Positions 8,609 to 17,619 of a stretch of 62,662 nt of DNA are shown piece after piece. Source of the DNA: Noviherbaspirillum aerium (GTDB taxonomy: Bacteria; Pseudomonadota; Gammaproteobacteria; Burkholderiales; Burkholderiaceae_D); assembly GCF_008929045.1 (NCBI RefSeq), contig NZ_VFAH01000031.1, forward strand, positions 1 through 62,662. The letters run 5' to 3'. Position numbers and translations under genes: made by a program. Position 1 is the stretch's first letter; each line of letters starts with the position of its first letter. A model generated the notes under the pieces. It saw only the letters and a program-made list of their open reading frames with translations, made no database searches and had not been told where the DNA came from.

Positions 8609-8747
8609 GCTAGGCTGGGTTTGATAAGCTGCTGCGCGTTCTGAATTCCGGCGTGCGGTGCTCGGCGTATTTTTCGTGTGCGTGCGGTGCCACTCCTCAA
8701 CGCAACGCGACTTCGAACTGCTCGCGATGCTTATCAGACACAGCCCG
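8609..8747 (-). repeat. MITE-like dispersed element, copy 2 (with terminal inverted repeats)
   Basis: About 139 bp. The two ends are inverted repeats, GGCTGGGTTTGATAAGC at 8613-8629 and the complement GGCTGTGTCTGATAAGC at the right end (15 of 17 bases agree). In inverted orientation it matches 3091-3216. No coding capacity. Size, terminal repeats and two intergenic copies fit a miniature inverted-repeat transposable element; no target duplication was recognised by eye. Confidence 0.75.
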
Positions 8748-8852
8748 GTGTCGGTGCCAGCAATATCGTTGTGCAACAGGAATTGCCAGCAAGCGGAAGC
8801 GTTCGGGCTGTTAAAATTTCAAAGTTGAAATCATTTTTGGCAAGGAAAGAAC

Positions 8853-9896
8853 ATGATCAAGGTCGGTATTGTCGGCGGCACTGGATATACGGGTGTAGAG
8901 TTGCTGCGTTTGCTTGCAGCCCATCCGCAAGCGCAACTCACTGCCATCACCTCGCGCAAGGAAGACGGCATGCCGGTGGCCGACATGTTTCCGTCGCTGC
9001 GTGGCCATGTTTCACTTGCCTTCTCTTCGCCGGACAAGGCGAAGCTGAATGAATGCGACGTCGTGTTCTTTGCCACTCCGCATGGCGTGGCGATGGCGCA
9101 AGCGCCGGAGTTGCTTGCTGCGGGAGTCAAGGTCATCGACCTTGCCGCGGATTTCCGTATCAAGGATACCGCCATGTTCGAAAAGTGGTACGGGATGCCG
9201 CACTCCTGTCCCGACCTGCTTGCTGAAGCCGTCTATGGCCTGCCAGAAGTCAATCGCGAAGCCATCAGAAAGGCGCGTCTGATCGGTTTGCCAGGCTGCT
9301 ATCCGACATCAATGCAACTGGGTTATGCGCCGCTTCTCGCGCAAGGCAAGCCGCTGGTGAACGAATCCATGCTGATCGCGGATTGCAAGTCCGGGGTTTC
9401 CGGGGCGGGACGCAAGGCCGAAGTGCATACGCTGCTGGCCGAAGCGGCGGACAATTTCAAGGCTTATGGCGTCAAGGGCCATCGGCATCTGCCCGAAACC
9501 ACACAGGGCCTGCAAGCCATCGCCGGCCGCAAGGTCGGGCTTACCTTCGTTCCTCATCTTGTCCCGATGATCCGCGGCATTCATTCAACTCTGTACGCCA
9601 ATATCCTGCCCGAGGCCCGCGATGTGAATTTCCAGGCATTGTACGAAGCCCACTTCGAAGGGGAAAAGTTTGTCGACGTGATGCCGCCTGGCAGCCATCC
9701 GGAAACCCGCTCGGTGCGCGCGTCCAACAAGCTGCGGATTGCGGTGCATCGCCCGGATGGCGGAGATCTGCTCGTCATCCTGGTCGTTGAGGACAATCTG
9801 GTAAAGGGCGCCGCCGGTCAAGGGGTCCAATGCATGAACATCATGTTCGGTATTGATGAAACAACCGGCCTGACCCAGGTTCCGGTATTGCCGTAA
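8853..9896 (+). CDS. argC: N-acetyl-gamma-glutamyl-phosphate reductase
   Basis: 347 aa. Third step of arginine synthesis: NADPH-dependent reduction of N-acetylglutamyl phosphate to the semialdehyde. The Rossmann motif GGTGYTG (8-14) and the catalytic Cys149 in GLPGCYPTS are present, with the C-terminal [10 protein letters not shown] and GHRHLPE blocks. AAGGAAAGAAC precedes ATG 8853. Type-1 ArgC length. The next genes (coiled-coil membrane protein, bactofilin, erpA) follow on the same strand but are not arginine genes. Confidence 0.97.
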   Translation: MIKVGIVGGTGYTGVELLRLLAAHPQAQLTAITSRKEDGMPVADMFPSLRGHVSLAFSSPDKAKLNECDVVFFATPHGVAMAQAPELLAAGVKVIDLAADFRIKDTAMFEKWYGMPHSCPDLLAEAVYGLPEVNREAIRKARLIGLPGCYPTSMQLGYAPLLAQGKPLVNESMLIADCKSGVSGAGRKAEVHTLLAEAADNFKAYGVKGHRHLPETTQGLQAIAGRKVGLTFVPHLVPMIRGIHSTLYANILPEARDVNFQALYEAHFEGEKFVDVMPPGSHPETRSVRASNKLRIAVHRPDGGDLLVILVVEDNLVKGAAGQGVQCMNIMFGIDETTGLTQVPVLP

Positions 9897-9934
9897 GTAG
9901 TGCTGTTGATCAACTTTCTGTTGAATTCATATCG

Positions 9935-10663
9935 ATGAAGTATCGGCTGTCGCGCCGTCGCGTTCCGATGGCGCTGCCCAAACTGACCGTGCAGCGTGCA
10001 CTGCCCTGGCCGGTTCGCGCATTTTTTGTTGCCGTCATCGGCTTGGCAGGTGCTGCCGCGATGTGGGCGTTCGAGAACGGGCAGGTGCTTCCCGGTGCCG
10101 ACCCGCATACATTTCGAGCCCAGTTATCCCGCTACAAGAGTCAGGTCGAAACCCTGAGCACGGAGCGGGACCAGTACTCGGCTACTGCCAATGCCGCTGA
10201 AAGCCAGCTCAACATCGAACGCTCGGCGCAAAAGCAGCTGGCGGCACAGGTCAAGGTGCTTGAGTCGGAAAACATTCGTCTCAAGGAGGATCTTGCATTT
10301 TTTGAAAGTTTGTTGCCGAACGCAACGGGTCCGCAAGGTATTACGATTCGCCGGTTGAAGATTGATCAAATAGCGCCGAACCAGGTAAGGTATCGTTTGC
10401 TGATCATGCAGGGAGGAAAGGGAGACCAGTTATTTACTGGAAATCTCCAGTTGACTGTCAATACGCTGCAGGCCGGCAAGAGTGCTATGATGGTTTTTCC
10501 GGAAGCCGCTTCCGCCGAGCAGGACAAATTCAAGCTCAGCTTCCGTCATTATCAGCGCGTTGAAGGGATCCTCACCCTGCCGGAAGGAAGCGTAGCAAAA
10601 ATGGTACAGGCGCGTGTGCTCGACAAGGGACAGATTCGGGCGCAACTGTCCGCCAATTTTTAA
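9935..10663 (+). CDS. Single-pass membrane protein with periplasmic coiled coil (DUF6776-like)
   Basis: 242 aa of unknown function. After a basic N terminus (MKYRLSRRRVPM) there is one membrane helix at about residues 27-45 (FFVAVIGLAGAAAMWAF). A Gln/Glu-rich heptad region follows (about 65-130, STERDQYSATANAAESQLN...LKEDLAFFESLL), then a beta-rich C-terminal domain. This is the protein that sits between argC and the bactofilin in other Burkholderiales, listed I believe under DUF6776. Spacing of 11 bp to the bactofilin suggests cotranscription and a possible cell-envelope role. A second ATG at 9968 is possible. Confidence 0.7.
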   Translation: MKYRLSRRRVPMALPKLTVQRALPWPVRAFFVAVIGLAGAAAMWAFENGQVLPGADPHTFRAQLSRYKSQVETLSTERDQYSATANAAESQLNIERSAQKQLAAQVKVLESENIRLKEDLAFFESLLPNATGPQGITIRRLKIDQIAPNQVRYRLLIMQGGKGDQLFTGNLQLTVNTLQAGKSAMMVFPEAASAEQDKFKLSFRHYQRVEGILTLPEGSVAKMVQARVLDKGQIRAQLSANF

Positions 10664-10674
10664 AGGAGAGCCCC

Positions 10675-11064
10675 ATGTTAGGCCGCAAAACAAAAGGCAC
10701 GATCGACAGTCTGATTGGCATATCGACAAAAATCGAGGGAAACGTGCACTTCCAGGGCGGCCTACGCATCGATGGCCATGTGAAAGGCAACGTTATTGCG
10801 ACTGGCGATGAACCGAGCATGCTGGTGATTTCCGAGCATGCCAAGGTCGAAGGCGAGGTCAAGGTGGCGCATCTGGTCGTCAACGGCGAAATCATCGGTC
10901 CGGTACATTCATCCGAACTGCTTGAATTGCAGCCACGCGCCCGCATAACTGGAGATGTGTTTTACAAGGCGCTGGAAATGCACGGCGGTGCAATTGTTTC
11001 CGGGAAATTGACACATGACCAAGTGGGCGAGCCGGTGCTCAAACTGGCGATGTCAAATACGTGA
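10675..11064 (+). CDS. Bactofilin family cytoskeletal protein
   Basis: 129 aa. Bactofilins form non-polar filaments at the membrane and help place cell-wall or envelope machinery. The repeated short beta turns TKIEGNVHFQGGLRIDGHVKGNVI...AKVEGEVKVAHLVVNGEIIGPV are the right-handed beta-helix core. AAAGGAGAG gives a strong ribosome-binding site. It is likely coupled to the upstream coiled-coil membrane protein, which could be its anchor (inference from adjacency). Confidence 0.92.
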   Translation: MLGRKTKGTIDSLIGISTKIEGNVHFQGGLRIDGHVKGNVIATGDEPSMLVISEHAKVEGEVKVAHLVVNGEIIGPVHSSELLELQPRARITGDVFYKALEMHGGAIVSGKLTHDQVGEPVLKLAMSNT

Positions 11065-11115
11065 AATGCGCCAAGCGTCTATAATCAGGCATTGACCTTT
11101 GCAGGAGCTCCCATA

Positions 11116-11466
11116 ATGAACGCAGTTACCGAAATGCCCGCACCGATCGTCTTCACCGATAGCGCCGCGGCAAAAGTTGCACAATTGATTGAAGAAGAAG
11201 GTAATCCGGATCTGAAACTTCGCGTGTTTGTGCAGGGCGGGGGCTGTTCGGGTTTTCAATACGGTTTCACGTTTGACGAAATCGTGAATGAAGATGACAC
11301 CACCATGGTGAAAAATGGTGTCCAGCTGTTGATCGATTCCATGAGCTACCAGTATCTGGTCGGCGCAGAAATCGATTACAAGGATGACCTGGAAGGTGCA
11401 CAGTTTGTCATCAAGAATCCGAATGCAACCACCACTTGCGGATGCGGTTCTTCATTCTCTGCATGA
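11116..11466 (+). CDS. erpA: Iron-sulfur cluster insertion protein ErpA
   Basis: 116 aa from ATG 11116, chosen because GCAGGAGC sits 8 bases upstream; an earlier in-frame codon adds 8 residues. A-type carrier that delivers [4Fe-4S] clusters to apo-proteins such as isoprenoid enzymes. The three cluster-binding cysteines are Cys44 in [10 protein letters not shown] and Cys108/Cys110 in TTCGCGSSF. Followed by a strong terminator. Confidence 0.96.
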   Translation: MNAVTEMPAPIVFTDSAAAKVAQLIEEEGNPDLKLRVFVQGGGCSGFQYGFTFDEIVNEDDTTMVKNGVQLLIDSMSYQYLVGAEIDYKDDLEGAQFVIKNPNATTTCGCGSSFSA

Positions 11467-11487
11467 GAACCTTCTTTCCGATTCAGT

Positions 11488-11516
11488 AAAAAACGCAGGC
11501 TTGGCCTGCGTTTTTT
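11488..11516. terminator. Terminator after erpA
   Basis: Perfect 13-bp stem AAAAAACGCAGGC/GCCTGCGTTTTTT with a 3-nt loop. Flanking A and T runs make it work in both directions; anmK on the minus strand also ends 40 bp away. Confidence 0.93.
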
Positions 11517-11555
11517 GTTTTCTGCCGGATCGGTCAATTTTCGATCTCATCCTCT

Positions 11556-12686
11556 TCAAGCCGGATAGCATGCGCCAAGGATGCGCGGCCCGGCGGCACC
11601 GGTGACAGAGGCAAGGTTGCCTGCCTTGCCGTGCGCATGCCGATAGGCAAGCCAGGCAAATGCCAGTGCCTCCACATGATTCGGCGAGATACCCAGAATA
11701 TCGGTCGAGTGCAGAAGACCGGGATGGCCCTGCTCCCCGAGCGCCTGCTGCAGAAGCTGCATCAGGTGCGCGTTGTACGCGCCGCCACCGCACACGTACA
11801 CATTGCGGGCGCCTGCGGCATGTGCCGCAATCGCTTCAGCCAGCGTCTGTGCGGTAAACGCGGCCAGGGTTGCCTGTACATCCTGGGGGCGCAATCCGGG
11901 GTGAGCCTGTAATCGCGCTTCGAGCCAGGCTCGGTCGAAGAGATCGCGGCCGGTGCTCTTGGGCGGTGGCAAGGCAAGGAAAGGCTCGGCCATCAATTCA
12001 CGCAGCAATGCCGGATCAATCATCCCGGCTGACGCCCAGGAACCGTTTGCATCATAGGCTTTTCCCTGGTGCTCGCGGATCCAGGCATCCATCAGCACGT
12101 TGCCCGGTCCGGTATCGAAACCGAGAATGCTGTGTCCCTGATTGAGAACGCTGATATTGCTCATCCCACCAATGTTGACTACCGCCCGGATTTCATTGGG
12201 CATGCCAAAAACCGCCTGATGGAATGCCGGGACCAGCGGAGCACCTTGTCCGCCCGCTGCGATATCCCGGCTGCGAAAGTCCGCGATCACATCAATGCCG
12301 GTGAGTTCGGCCAGCAGGGCAGGATTGTTTGTCTGGCGCGTATAACCCAACTCCGGACGGTGGCGCACGGTCTGCCCGTGGACGCCGATCGCCTTGATGC
12401 GGGTCGCATCGAGTGCCGACTCGGCAAGCAGTATGCGCACGCATTCGGCGTATCGCCGCGCCAGTTGATTGGCGGCTAGCGCCTCACGATGGATTTCATT
12501 TTCCCCAGGCGCCTGCAACGCCATCAGGTCTTCGCGCAAGGCATCGGGGAAGGGAAGATACGAGGTGGAAATCGTCGAGATCTGCTCGCCTTCGTTTCCG
12601 GAGAAGGCCGCAAGCACGCCGTCGATGCCGTCCATGCTGGTGCCGGACATGAGGCCGATGAAAAATTGTGTGGAAGAATCAAGCAT
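11556..12686 (-). CDS. anmK: Anhydro-N-acetylmuramic acid kinase
   Basis: 376 aa. Phosphorylates 1,6-anhydro-MurNAc from recycled peptidoglycan to MurNAc-6-phosphate. The ATP-binding start FIGLMSGTSMDGIDG, the central VVNIGGMSNIS and FDTGPGNVLMDAWI, and CGGGAYNAHLM are family blocks. The ATG at 12686 is directly preceded by the seven-T tail of a strong hairpin, leaving no room for a Shine-Dalgarno sequence. The neighbouring M23 peptidase upstream fits a wall-turnover theme. Confidence 0.95.
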   Translation of the reverse strand: MLDSSTQFFIGLMSGTSMDGIDGVLAAFSGNEGEQISTISTSYLPFPDALREDLMALQAPGENEIHREALAANQLARRYAECVRILLAESALDATRIKAIGVHGQTVRHRPELGYTRQTNNPALLAELTGIDVIADFRSRDIAAGGQGAPLVPAFHQAVFGMPNEIRAVVNIGGMSNISVLNQGHSILGFDTGPGNVLMDAWIREHQGKAYDANGSWASAGMIDPALLRELMAEPFLALPPPKSTGRDLFDRAWLEARLQAHPGLRPQDVQATLAAFTAQTLAEAIAAHAAGARNVYVCGGGAYNAHLMQLLQQALGEQGHPGLLHSTDILGISPNHVEALAFAWLAYRHAHGKAGNLASVTGAAGPRILGACYPA

Positions 12687-12734
12687 AAAAAAACCGTGGA
12701 TGAGCCTGCTGATTTTACAGGCTCATCCACGGTT
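12687..12734 (-). terminator. Strong hairpin between M23 peptidase and anmK
   Basis: Perfect 17-bp stem AACCGTGGATGAGCCTG/CAGGCTCATCCACGGTT with a 9-nt loop. On the minus strand it is followed by seven T that abut the anmK start codon. It should terminate the peptidase transcript and would occlude or replace the anmK leader. Confidence 0.9.
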
Positions 12735-12763
12735 CGCTGGTTGCCGGCGTGCGTGAGCGGCGA

Positions 12764-14125
12764 TTATTTCGCTGCCAGTGTGGTGCCGCTGTCCTTGCCC
12801 CGATTTTCCGCCGGATTCAGCAAAGCGAAGCGATGGCTCATTTCGCTCGCCACTTCGCGGAATCGCTGCAGGTCTGCTGCGGCCAGCGGTTGCGCGTTGG
12901 GCACGTCGATCGACATCGGATCGCGCGGCTGATTATTGACCCGGAACTCGTAATGCAGATGCGGACCGGTAGACCAGCCAGTGCTGCCGACATAACCGAT
13001 GACCTCGCCCTGATTGACCTTGGCTCCCTTCTGCAGCCCGGCAGCGAAGCGGCTCATGTGCGCATAGGCGGTCGAGTAATTGTTCCAGTGCTTGAGCACG
13101 ACCACATTGCCGTAGCCGGTCTGCATGCCAACGAAGTCGACGACGCCATCGCCGGAAGCCCGGATCGGCGTACCGGTGGGCGCCGCAAAATCGACGCCTT
13201 CATGACGCCGCCATTGTCCCGAGATCGGGTGCTGGCGCATCGAGAAACCGGAGGATACGCGGGAAAACTCCAGCGGCGACTTGAGAAAGGCCTTCTTCAG
13301 CGATTTGCCGTCGAAGGAGTAGTATCCGCCTCCCTGCTTGCTGCCGGGTTCATCGAACCATACCGATTGATAGCGGTTGTTGCCATTGCGGAATTCGCCG
13401 GCAAGGACGCGGCCGGCACGGACGAATTCACCGTTCTGCCAGAAGGTTTCGTAGACAACATTGAAACGGTCGCCCTTGCGCAGGTCGGAAGCAAAATCGA
13501 TGTTGGTGGAGAACATGTCGACGATCTGGCTTGCCACGCTGTCCGGAATCTGCGCGGCATCGGTCGCGGCAAACAGGGAGGAGCGGATTTCGCCGGAATG
13601 CATTTCCACGCGGCGCTCAAGCGTGGTGGGGCTCTCCTTTGCGGTAAAGCCCTCGCCGCTGCGGGCGATGACAATGTTCTTGGTTGGTTGTCCGCTATTG
13701 TCAGTCAGCGTCGTTACCAGACGGTGCAGTTGTCCATCCTTGTCGGTCTCCACCTGAACGCGGCGTCCTGCCTTGAGTTGCAGAACGTTGTACGCAAGCT
13801 TGTCCGACTTGATGAAGCTTGCGGCGGCGTCGTCATTGACCCCGAGCCGCGACAGCAGCGTTGCCAGCGTGTCGCCCGGCCGCACTCTTTCCTCGCGCCG
13901 ATAGCTCTGGCTATCGGAGTGCAGCTGCGCGATCTGTTCGGAGAGGCTGGGGACGTTCAGTTCTTCGGTGATGGATTTGACCGGGAGGTCGGATGCGTCG
14001 GGTGCCATCGGCGCCACGCCGGCCGCGCCGAAAGCGCATACCGCGAGGAAGATGGCCGTGGCCGAAATGATGCGCGTCTTGCGCGACGCACCGGTTGGTG
14101 ACTTGCTGCTCGAGTCCAGGCTCAT
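12764..14125 (-). CDS. M23 family metallopeptidase (LytM-type endopeptidase)
   Basis: 453 aa from ATG 14125; ATG 14146 (21 bp further up) is equally possible and neither has a clear ribosome-binding site. A membrane anchor at about residues 18-38 (IISATAIFLAVCAFGAAG) places the rest in the periplasm. A LysM/OapA-like segment follows (VRPGDTLATLLSRLG), then a C-terminal M23 domain with zinc ligands in HEGVDFAAPTGTPI and GPHLHYEF. It should cleave peptide cross-links or help amidases. It lies divergent from tyrS, a conserved Burkholderiales arrangement. Confidence 0.92.
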   Translation of the reverse strand: MSLDSSSKSPTGASRKTRIISATAIFLAVCAFGAAGVAPMAPDASDLPVKSITEELNVPSLSEQIAQLHSDSQSYRREERVRPGDTLATLLSRLGVNDDAAASFIKSDKLAYNVLQLKAGRRVQVETDKDGQLHRLVTTLTDNSGQPTKNIVIARSGEGFTAKESPTTLERRVEMHSGEIRSSLFAATDAAQIPDSVASQIVDMFSTNIDFASDLRKGDRFNVVYETFWQNGEFVRAGRVLAGEFRNGNNRYQSVWFDEPGSKQGGGYYSFDGKSLKKAFLKSPLEFSRVSSGFSMRQHPISGQWRRHEGVDFAAPTGTPIRASGDGVVDFVGMQTGYGNVVVLKHWNNYSTAYAHMSRFAAGLQKGAKVNQGEVIGYVGSTGWSTGPHLHYEFRVNNQPRDPMSIDVPNAQPLAAADLQRFREVASEMSHRFALLNPAENRGKDSGTTLAAK

Positions 14126-14395
14126 GAATTTGTCTGTAGGGAGCATGCAATAAGTTAGAATTTGCGGTTTAGCCAAGAAGCCGGTGACGGGGTGATTCGA
14201 TCATGCGGGCTGTGCCGGCGAGGGAATGCCGGCGGCACTTCTTGTTCTAGCCCGAAGCGTTGATGATCTGTCACAAGCTTCGCATGTTCTGCCATGCAAT
14301 AAAAACAATACCATTGCAGGACTGAAAAGTAGCCGAGATTATATCAAAGCGATCGTATTGATTTTTCACAGTTAAATTTTAATTTTGATCAGCAC

Positions 14396-15652
14396 ATGGA
14401 CACCTCCAAGACATTGCAGCAAAACACTATTCCGCAGCAGTCATTGCCCCTGTCGGACTCCGTCATGGAAACGCTTGCAATCACCAAACGCGGTGTCGAC
14501 GAATTGTTGATCGAATCCGAATTCGCCCAGAAGCTCGCGCGTTCGGAGCAGACGGGCAAGCCTCTGCGGATCAAGCTCGGGCTGGATCCCACCGCGCCGG
14601 ATCTGCACCTTGGTCATACTGTTGTCCTGAACAAGATGCGCCAGCTGCAGGATCTGGGGCATACCGTCATCTTTCTGATTGGCGACTTCACGTCGATGAT
14701 CGGTGATCCGTCGGGCCGGAATATCACGCGACCGCCCCTGACCAGGGAACAAATCGAGGAAAACGCAAAGACTTACTTCGCCCAGGCAAGCCTGGTGCTG
14801 GACCCGGCTCGCACGCAGATTCGTTACAACTCGGAATGGTGCGATCCGCTGGGTGCACGCGGAATGATCCAGCTATCCGCAAAATATACGGTAGCCCGCA
14901 TCCTGGAACGTGAGGATTTTACAAAACGTTTCAAAGCTGGCACGCCTATTTCCGTACATGAACTGTTGTACCCGTTGATGCAGGGATACGATTCCGTCGC
15001 GCTGCAGTCCGACCTCGAACTCGGCGGCACCGACCAGAAATTCAATCTCCTCGTCGGCCGCGAGCTGCAGAAGGATTATGGCCAGGAGCCGCAGTGCATC
15101 CTGACCATGCCCCTGCTCGAAGGTCTGGACGGCGTCGAGAAGATGTCGAAGTCCAAGGGCAACTATGTCGGCATCACCGAACCCGGCAACACGATGTTCG
15201 CCAAGCTGATGAGCATTTCCGACACCATGATGTGGCGTTATTACGAACTGCTGTCCTTCCGTTCGCTGGACGAGATCGCGGTTTTCAAGACGGAAGTGGA
15301 GGGCGGACGCAATCCGCGCGACATCAAGGTTCTGCTGGCGCAGGAAATCGTGACCCGCTTCCATTCGAAGCAGGCCGCCGAAGATGCGCTGGCCGATTTC
15401 AACAACCGCGCGAAGGGCGGCATTCCCGACGATATTCCTGAAGTCGGCCTGACCGGAGCGCCGCTCGGCATCGGACAGCTGCTCAAGCAGGCCAATTTGT
15501 GCGCATCGACTTCCGAAGCGCTGCGCATGGTGGAGCAGGGCGGCGTACGCATCGACGGCGACACCGTCAGCGACAAGGGCCTGAAGGTCGAGGCCGGCAC
15601 TTTCGTGCTGCAGGTCGGCAAGCGCAAGTTCGCGCGCGTCACGCTGGCCTGA
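14396..15652 (+). CDS. tyrS: Tyrosyl-tRNA synthetase
   Basis: 418 aa. Class I synthetase charging tRNA-Tyr. HLGH at 71-74 is the HIGH motif, EKMSKSKGN the KMSKS loop, and an S4 RNA-binding domain occupies the last 60 residues ([20 protein letters not shown]). The length and start match the TyrZ-like form of Betaproteobacteria; no strong ribosome-binding site precedes ATG 14396 and ATG 14465 is an alternative. dtd follows 4 bp after the stop, so the two are cotranscribed: one charges, the other removes mischarged D-Tyr. Confidence 0.97.
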   Translation: MDTSKTLQQNTIPQQSLPLSDSVMETLAITKRGVDELLIESEFAQKLARSEQTGKPLRIKLGLDPTAPDLHLGHTVVLNKMRQLQDLGHTVIFLIGDFTSMIGDPSGRNITRPPLTREQIEENAKTYFAQASLVLDPARTQIRYNSEWCDPLGARGMIQLSAKYTVARILEREDFTKRFKAGTPISVHELLYPLMQGYDSVALQSDLELGGTDQKFNLLVGRELQKDYGQEPQCILTMPLLEGLDGVEKMSKSKGNYVGITEPGNTMFAKLMSISDTMMWRYYELLSFRSLDEIAVFKTEVEGGRNPRDIKVLLAQEIVTRFHSKQAAEDALADFNNRAKGGIPDDIPEVGLTGAPLGIGQLLKQANLCASTSEALRMVEQGGVRIDGDTVSDKGLKVEAGTFVLQVGKRKFARVTLA

Positions 15653-15656
15653 GCGC

Positions 15657-16112
15657 ATGATCGCCCTGCTGCAGCGCGTGCTCGAGGCGCGCGTGGTCGT
15701 CGAAGGAGAGGTGGTGGGCGCCATCAATGGCGGCCTCATGGTGCTCGTTTGCGCGGAACGCAACGACACCGTGAAGGAGGCCGATGCGCTGCTGGCCAAG
15801 CTGCTCGCCTACCGGGTGTTCGCCGACGATGCGGGCAAGATGAACCGCAGCGTTGCCGATACCGGCGGCGGCCTGCTGCTGGTGCCGCAATTCACGCTGG
15901 CCGCCGACACCCGGTCTGGAGCCCGTCCCTCATTCACGCCTGCCGCTACGCCGGAAGAGGGCCGCCGCCTGTTCGATCATTTCGTGAGCGCGGCGCGTGC
16001 AAGCCATGCCGCGGTGGAAACCGGATGCTTCGGCGCGCATATGCAGGTTTCGTTGACCAACGACGGTCCGGTGACCTTCTGGCTGCAGGTCAAGCCGCGA
16101 ATTCCGACTTGA
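15657..16112 (+). CDS. dtd: D-aminoacyl-tRNA deacylase
   Basis: 151 aa. Hydrolyses D-tyrosyl and other D-aminoacyl-tRNAs and glycyl-tRNA-Ala. The family motifs [12 protein letters not shown] (family SQ replaced by PQ) and [10 protein letters not shown] (the NxGPVT loop) are present. [21 protein letters not shown] is the standard start. Cotranscribed with tyrS. Confidence 0.95.
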   Translation: MIALLQRVLEARVVVEGEVVGAINGGLMVLVCAERNDTVKEADALLAKLLAYRVFADDAGKMNRSVADTGGGLLLVPQFTLAADTRSGARPSFTPAATPEEGRRLFDHFVSAARASHAAVETGCFGAHMQVSLTNDGPVTFWLQVKPRIPT

Positions 16113-16188
16113 TGGACAATAGGCGTTTCAAGGTTTGCAACCCGTGTTTTCCAGTCATAACCAGTCACAATCACAACAGGAGGCCTCG

Positions 16189-16827
16189 ATGAAGCTATGG
16201 AGTGAGTCATTCAAGGATGGTGAACCGATTCCGGGTGAATTTGCATTCTGCGTGATCGATCCCGCCACGCATGTCGCGATGTCATCCAACCGGAATCCGC
16301 ATCTTGCCTGGAGCGACGTGCCGGACGGCACCAAATCCTTCGCGCTGATCTGCCACGATATCGACGTGCCGTCGCGCGGCGACGATGTGAACCAGGAAGG
16401 CAAGACCGTGCCGGCCGATCTTCCGCGCGTGGGTTTTTTCCATTGGACGCTGATCGACCTGCCCGCGAGTACGCAGTCGATCGCGGCTGGACAGTACAGC
16501 AGTGAAGTGACGGCACGCGGCAAGTCCGGCCCCGAGATCAGCGGCGGGGGCGCAGGACGCCACGGCATCAATGATTACACCAGCTGGTTCGCCGGCGACG
16601 CCAATATGTCCGGCGATTACTACGGCTATGACGGTCCCTGTCCGCCATGGAACGATTCCATCCTTCATCGTTACGTCTTTACGGTCTATGCCCTCGACGT
16701 CGAGCGATTGCCGGTCGACGGCAAATTCACCGGCGCGCAGCTTATCGAGGCGATGCAAGGCCACATCCTCGGCGAAGCGAAGATGACCGGCACCTACACG
16801 CTCAATCCGCAGGTTGCGGCGAAATAA
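16189..16827 (+). CDS. YbhB/YbcL family (PEBP-like) protein
   Basis: 212 aa from ATG 16189, fixed by AGGAGG 8 bases upstream. Phosphatidylethanolamine-binding-protein fold with HLAWSDVP, DIDVPSRGDDV, VGFFHWTLIDLP and the anion-pocket region YDGPCPPWND...HRYVFTVYAL. No signal peptide, so cytoplasmic. Bacterial members have no settled function. The following phosphatase gene starts 40 bp downstream and may be cotranscribed. Confidence 0.93.
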   Translation: MKLWSESFKDGEPIPGEFAFCVIDPATHVAMSSNRNPHLAWSDVPDGTKSFALICHDIDVPSRGDDVNQEGKTVPADLPRVGFFHWTLIDLPASTQSIAAGQYSSEVTARGKSGPEISGGGAGRHGINDYTSWFAGDANMSGDYYGYDGPCPPWNDSILHRYVFTVYALDVERLPVDGKFTGAQLIEAMQGHILGEAKMTGTYTLNPQVAAK

Positions 16828-16867
16828 GCAACACGACAAGAGCACATCGAAGCCATACGGAGTCCCC

Positions 16868-17521
16868 GTGACAGAAATACTTTTGATCCGCCACGGGGAA
16901 ACCGCGTGGAATGCCATCAGGCGCCTGCAGGGCCATCTCGATATTCCCTTGAACGGGGAAGGCGAGCGGCAGGCCGCCGCATTGGGCCGCAGTCTCGCCG
17001 ATACCAGGCTGGATGCGGTCTTTTCCAGCGATCTGCAGCGCGCACGCCAGACCGCGACAGCCATTGCCGTTCATCACGGCCTTCCGGTACGGACCGATGC
17101 GGGATTGCGCGAGCGCTGCTACGGCGCGTTCGAAGGCATGCTGTATGCGGAAATCAGCGAGCGTTATCCGCAGGCATTCGCCGCATGGAAGGCGCGCGAT
17201 ATCGATGCCCGCTTTCCGCCGGGCGTGCATGTTGCAGAAACCATGCGCGAATTCGCAACCCGCACGATCAATGCGATCAAGCGCATTGCAAGCGAAGGCA
17301 GCTACCGGCGGATCGCCATGGTGGCGCATGGCGGCGTGCTGGAATGCGCGTACCGCGCCGCCCAGCAGATGGACTTCGCGCAGGAACGCACCTTCGACAT
17401 CTTCAATGCCAGCGTCAACCGCTTCGCATGGGATGGCAGGGAATTAAGTCTTTTGCAATGGGGCGATGTTTCGCATCTTGCGAAACTGGATGCCGAGGCG
17501 CTCGACGAAATCGCCCGTTGA
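16868..17521 (+). CDS. Histidine phosphatase family protein (phosphoglycerate mutase-like)
   Basis: 217 aa from GTG 16868, chosen because ACGGAG lies just upstream and the catalytic LIRHGETAWN then begins at residue 5. The RHG phosphohistidine, the acid/base Glu region (LRERCYGAFEGML) and the second His in MVAHGGVLE are present. Of the GpmB/PhoE/CobC type; substrate unknown, not necessarily phosphoglycerate. Single-domain, cytoplasmic. Confidence 0.9.
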   Translation: MTEILLIRHGETAWNAIRRLQGHLDIPLNGEGERQAAALGRSLADTRLDAVFSSDLQRARQTATAIAVHHGLPVRTDAGLRERCYGAFEGMLYAEISERYPQAFAAWKARDIDARFPPGVHVAETMREFATRTINAIKRIASEGSYRRIAMVAHGGVLECAYRAAQQMDFAQERTFDIFNASVNRFAWDGRELSLLQWGDVSHLAKLDAEALDEIAR

Positions 17522-17619
17522 CAAGACCGGCACGCCGCAACGGCAAATTCCCGGAGCTGCTTATTTGATAGGCAGGCTGAACCGGCTAGAATAGCGGTTT
17601 GCCCGAAATCTGTCCTCCT

